Assembly (NCBI GenBank): GCA_040507895.1
Contig: JBEVNX010000153.1
Coordinates: 1-6,991 of the forward strand
DNA from: JBEVNX01 sp040507895
GTDB taxonomy: Bacteria > Desulfobacterota > Binatia > JACPRU01
Reading direction: 5' to 3'
Length of the DNA: 6,991 nt
Shown here: positions 5,952 to 6,991 of the stretch, one piece after another
Position numbering within the stretch: the first letter of the stretch is position 1
Layout of the letters: the number at the start of each line of letters is the position of its first letter
The notes under the pieces: model-generated
What the model was told of the DNA's origin: nothing
What the model saw: the letters and a program-made list of their open reading frames with translations, nothing else
Database searches by the model: none
Translations under genes and position numbers: made by a program

Positions 5952-6309
5952 CGCCGGAGCGCTTCAGGGCCGAAGGCTTTCGGTAGGCGCTTTCGAGGAG
6001 GTTCACGCGCAACTGTTGGGCGTTCAGTCCTAGCAACCCGCATACAGCGTGGAACGAAAAAGGCGAGCGATCTTCGTGCGAGCGAATCCAACGCTCGGCG
6101 TCGCGAAATAGCTTCCGACCGTTGTTGTCGCGGGCGCAGCGATATCTGCAGAAACAGGTCGCTGCGTCGAGCAACATCGCACAGAGCATCCGGCGTTCGC
6201 CCATGGCGATACCGAATCGATCTCCCTGCTCCACCTGCACCGGCAACAAGACCTCCGGAATCGACTCGAAAGCCCTGATCGGCGCGCCTGTGTCGACATC
6301 GAATCCCAT
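5797..6309 (-). CDS. conserved hypothetical protein (IPEVLLP-type), with an unnatural C-terminal tail
   Basis: 170 residues from ATG at 6309, following pgsA by 62 bases on the same strand. Residues 1-117 look like a real conserved protein: IPEVLLPVQ (17-25), RRMLCAMLLDAATCF (39-53), ARDNNGRKLFRDAERWI (59-75) and SFHAVCGLLGLNAQQLR (85-101), which resembles a short helix-turn-helix-like segment. I recall similar small hypothetical proteins in deltaproteobacterial-type genomes but know no function. No signal peptide or membrane segment; probably cytoplasmic. From about residue 119 the frame runs across the start of the queC remnant (5951) in another frame and turns into Arg/Gly/Ala-rich sequence, which reads like out-of-frame translation. 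A TGA at 5948-5950, overlapping the remnant's ATG as ATGA, lies in a different frame. An indel near the 3' end probably removed the original stop. A DNA-binding role is only a guess from the last helices. Confidence 0.7.
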   Translation of the reverse strand: MGFDVDTGAPIRAFESIPEVLLPVQVEQGDRFGIAMGERRMLCAMLLDAATCFCRYRCARDNNGRKLFRDAERWIRSHEDRSPFSFHAVCGLLGLNAQQLRVNLLESAYRKPSALKRSGDENRGADERRPRQLRHAAGPRSARSGTRARSYRSRLGERGDPLARALARRG

Positions 6310-6371
6310 GGCTCGCGGTGTTCAACCCGGAGCCGCGAGAGAGGTTTCGCAGTTGCGACGACGAAATTCTT

Positions 6372-6947
6372 TCAGGCAGCCGCTGGCGGACCGGTCAAGC
6401 CGCCGCCCTTTTGCTGGTACCAGCGCAACCCCCGAAAAATGTAGTGAAATCCGGAGACCGCAGTGACCACGCCGGTGATACCGAAGAGCGAGCCGAGGTA
6501 CCTCACGGCCGGTCCTTCGGATCTCCACAGGTTCAGTAGGACGGCACCCAGTGTCACGAGATGCAAGAAGGTCGCCGCCTTGCTGATCGGACTCGGACGA
6601 ATCTCCATCAGCTGCTGTGTCAGAAGAAAGAGCGAGAGGTACCCGATCAGGATGATCACGTCACGGCTGATGACCACGACGGTCAACCAACGCGGCACCG
6701 CGTCCATGAGCGCGAAGACGACGAATCCCGACAGAATCAGCATCTTATCGGCGAGTGGATCCATGTAGGCGCCGAGCGTAGTCCGTGTGTTGGTGATGCG
6801 GGCGATGGCTCCGTCGAGCGAATCGGTGATCCCCGCGAGAACGAAGACGGCGAGCGCCGCACCGAAGTCGCTGTCGGCCAGAAAGATCAAGAACACTGGG
6901 ACCGCGATGATCCGGAGCAGTGTCAGGAAATTCGGAAGATTCAGCAC
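6372..6947 (-). CDS. pgsA: CDP-diacylglycerol--glycerol-3-phosphate 3-phosphatidyltransferase
   Basis: 191 residues, close to the usual length for PgsA (about 180-200). An inner-membrane enzyme that transfers a phosphatidyl group from CDP-diacylglycerol to glycerol 3-phosphate, giving phosphatidylglycerophosphate, the committed step to phosphatidylglycerol and cardiolipin. The complete CDP-alcohol phosphotransferase signature is present: D42, D45-G46, A49-R50, G59, D63 and D67, with exact spacing (DGx2ARx8Gx3Dx3D). The N-terminus LNLPNFLTLLRI (2-13) is characteristic of PgsA, and several hydrophobic segments follow (about 13-40, 70-90, 90-108, 125-140, 150-170). Start taken as GTG at 6947, which puts the conserved LPN motif at the N-terminus; the frame stays open to the window edge and no strong ribosome-binding site is visible. 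Another CDP-alcohol phosphotransferase is possible, but the N-terminus favours PgsA. Confidence 0.92.
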   Translation of the reverse strand: MLNLPNFLTLLRIIAVPVFLIFLADSDFGAALAVFVLAGITDSLDGAIARITNTRTTLGAYMDPLADKMLILSGFVVFALMDAVPRWLTVVVISRDVIILIGYLSLFLLTQQLMEIRPSPISKAATFLHLVTLGAVLLNLWRSEGPAVRYLGSLFGITGVVTAVSGFHYIFRGLRWYQQKGGGLTGPPAAA

Positions 6948-6991
6948 GACGTGGCGGCGCCCATCGAAGCGGCCCCGGCGCTTGGGGCTCC

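Noticed and set aside
6941..6991. Possible end of another minus-strand gene, with a TGA at 6941-6943 overlapping the pgsA start
   Set aside because: Only about 16 Ala/Gly/Ser-rich codons are visible before the window edge, too few to tell a gene end from a chance open frame.

Overview
High-GC bacterial DNA with no RNA genes, transposons or CRISPR seen. The gene content (a MoxR/VWA pair, an NRDE-family protein, PgsA, and a small IPEVLLP-type hypothetical protein I associate with deltaproteobacterial-type genomes) suggests a Gram-negative from the former Deltaproteobacteria (Myxococcota/Desulfobacterota/Binatota-like). That placement is inference from gene flavour and base composition, not a proven taxonomic assignment.

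Layout. (1) 1-2177, minus strand: a two-gene operon of a MoxR-type AAA+ ATPase followed after 17 bases by a CoxE-like von Willebrand A protein whose C-terminus runs off the window. A perfect 8-bp-arm hairpin lies 3 bases upstream of the moxR ATG. (2) 2178-2305: divergent intergenic region with no convincing promoter. (3) 2306-5563, plus strand: an NRDE/TANGO2-family protein, overlapping by ATGA with a 489-residue exported coiled-coil protein, followed by a second, shorter exported coiled-coil protein. The two coiled-coil proteins are paralogues sharing a C-terminal module of about 175 residues and an almost identical terminal RLADMxY motif. I recognise no named family for them. The second lacks a canonical start codon at the place where its signal peptide and ribosome-binding site indicate it should begin. 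(4) 5564-6947, minus strand, convergent on the previous group: pgsA (phosphatidylglycerophosphate synthase), a small conserved hypothetical gene, and a badly decayed queC-like pseudogene.

How they relate: the MoxR/VWA pair is a classic chaperone-like ATPase plus metal-binding adaptor system. The NRDE gene and the first coiled-coil gene look translationally coupled, and the second coiled-coil gene follows closely, so the three may be one transcription unit. PgsA supplies phosphatidylglycerol synthesis. The queC remnant (PP-loop motif SGGLDS at one end, CxxCxxC at the other, with a nonsense codon, two frame changes and a large internal deletion between) occupies what would otherwise look like an empty region at 5590-5951. 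It also explains the unnatural Arg-rich tail of the neighbouring hypothetical ORF.
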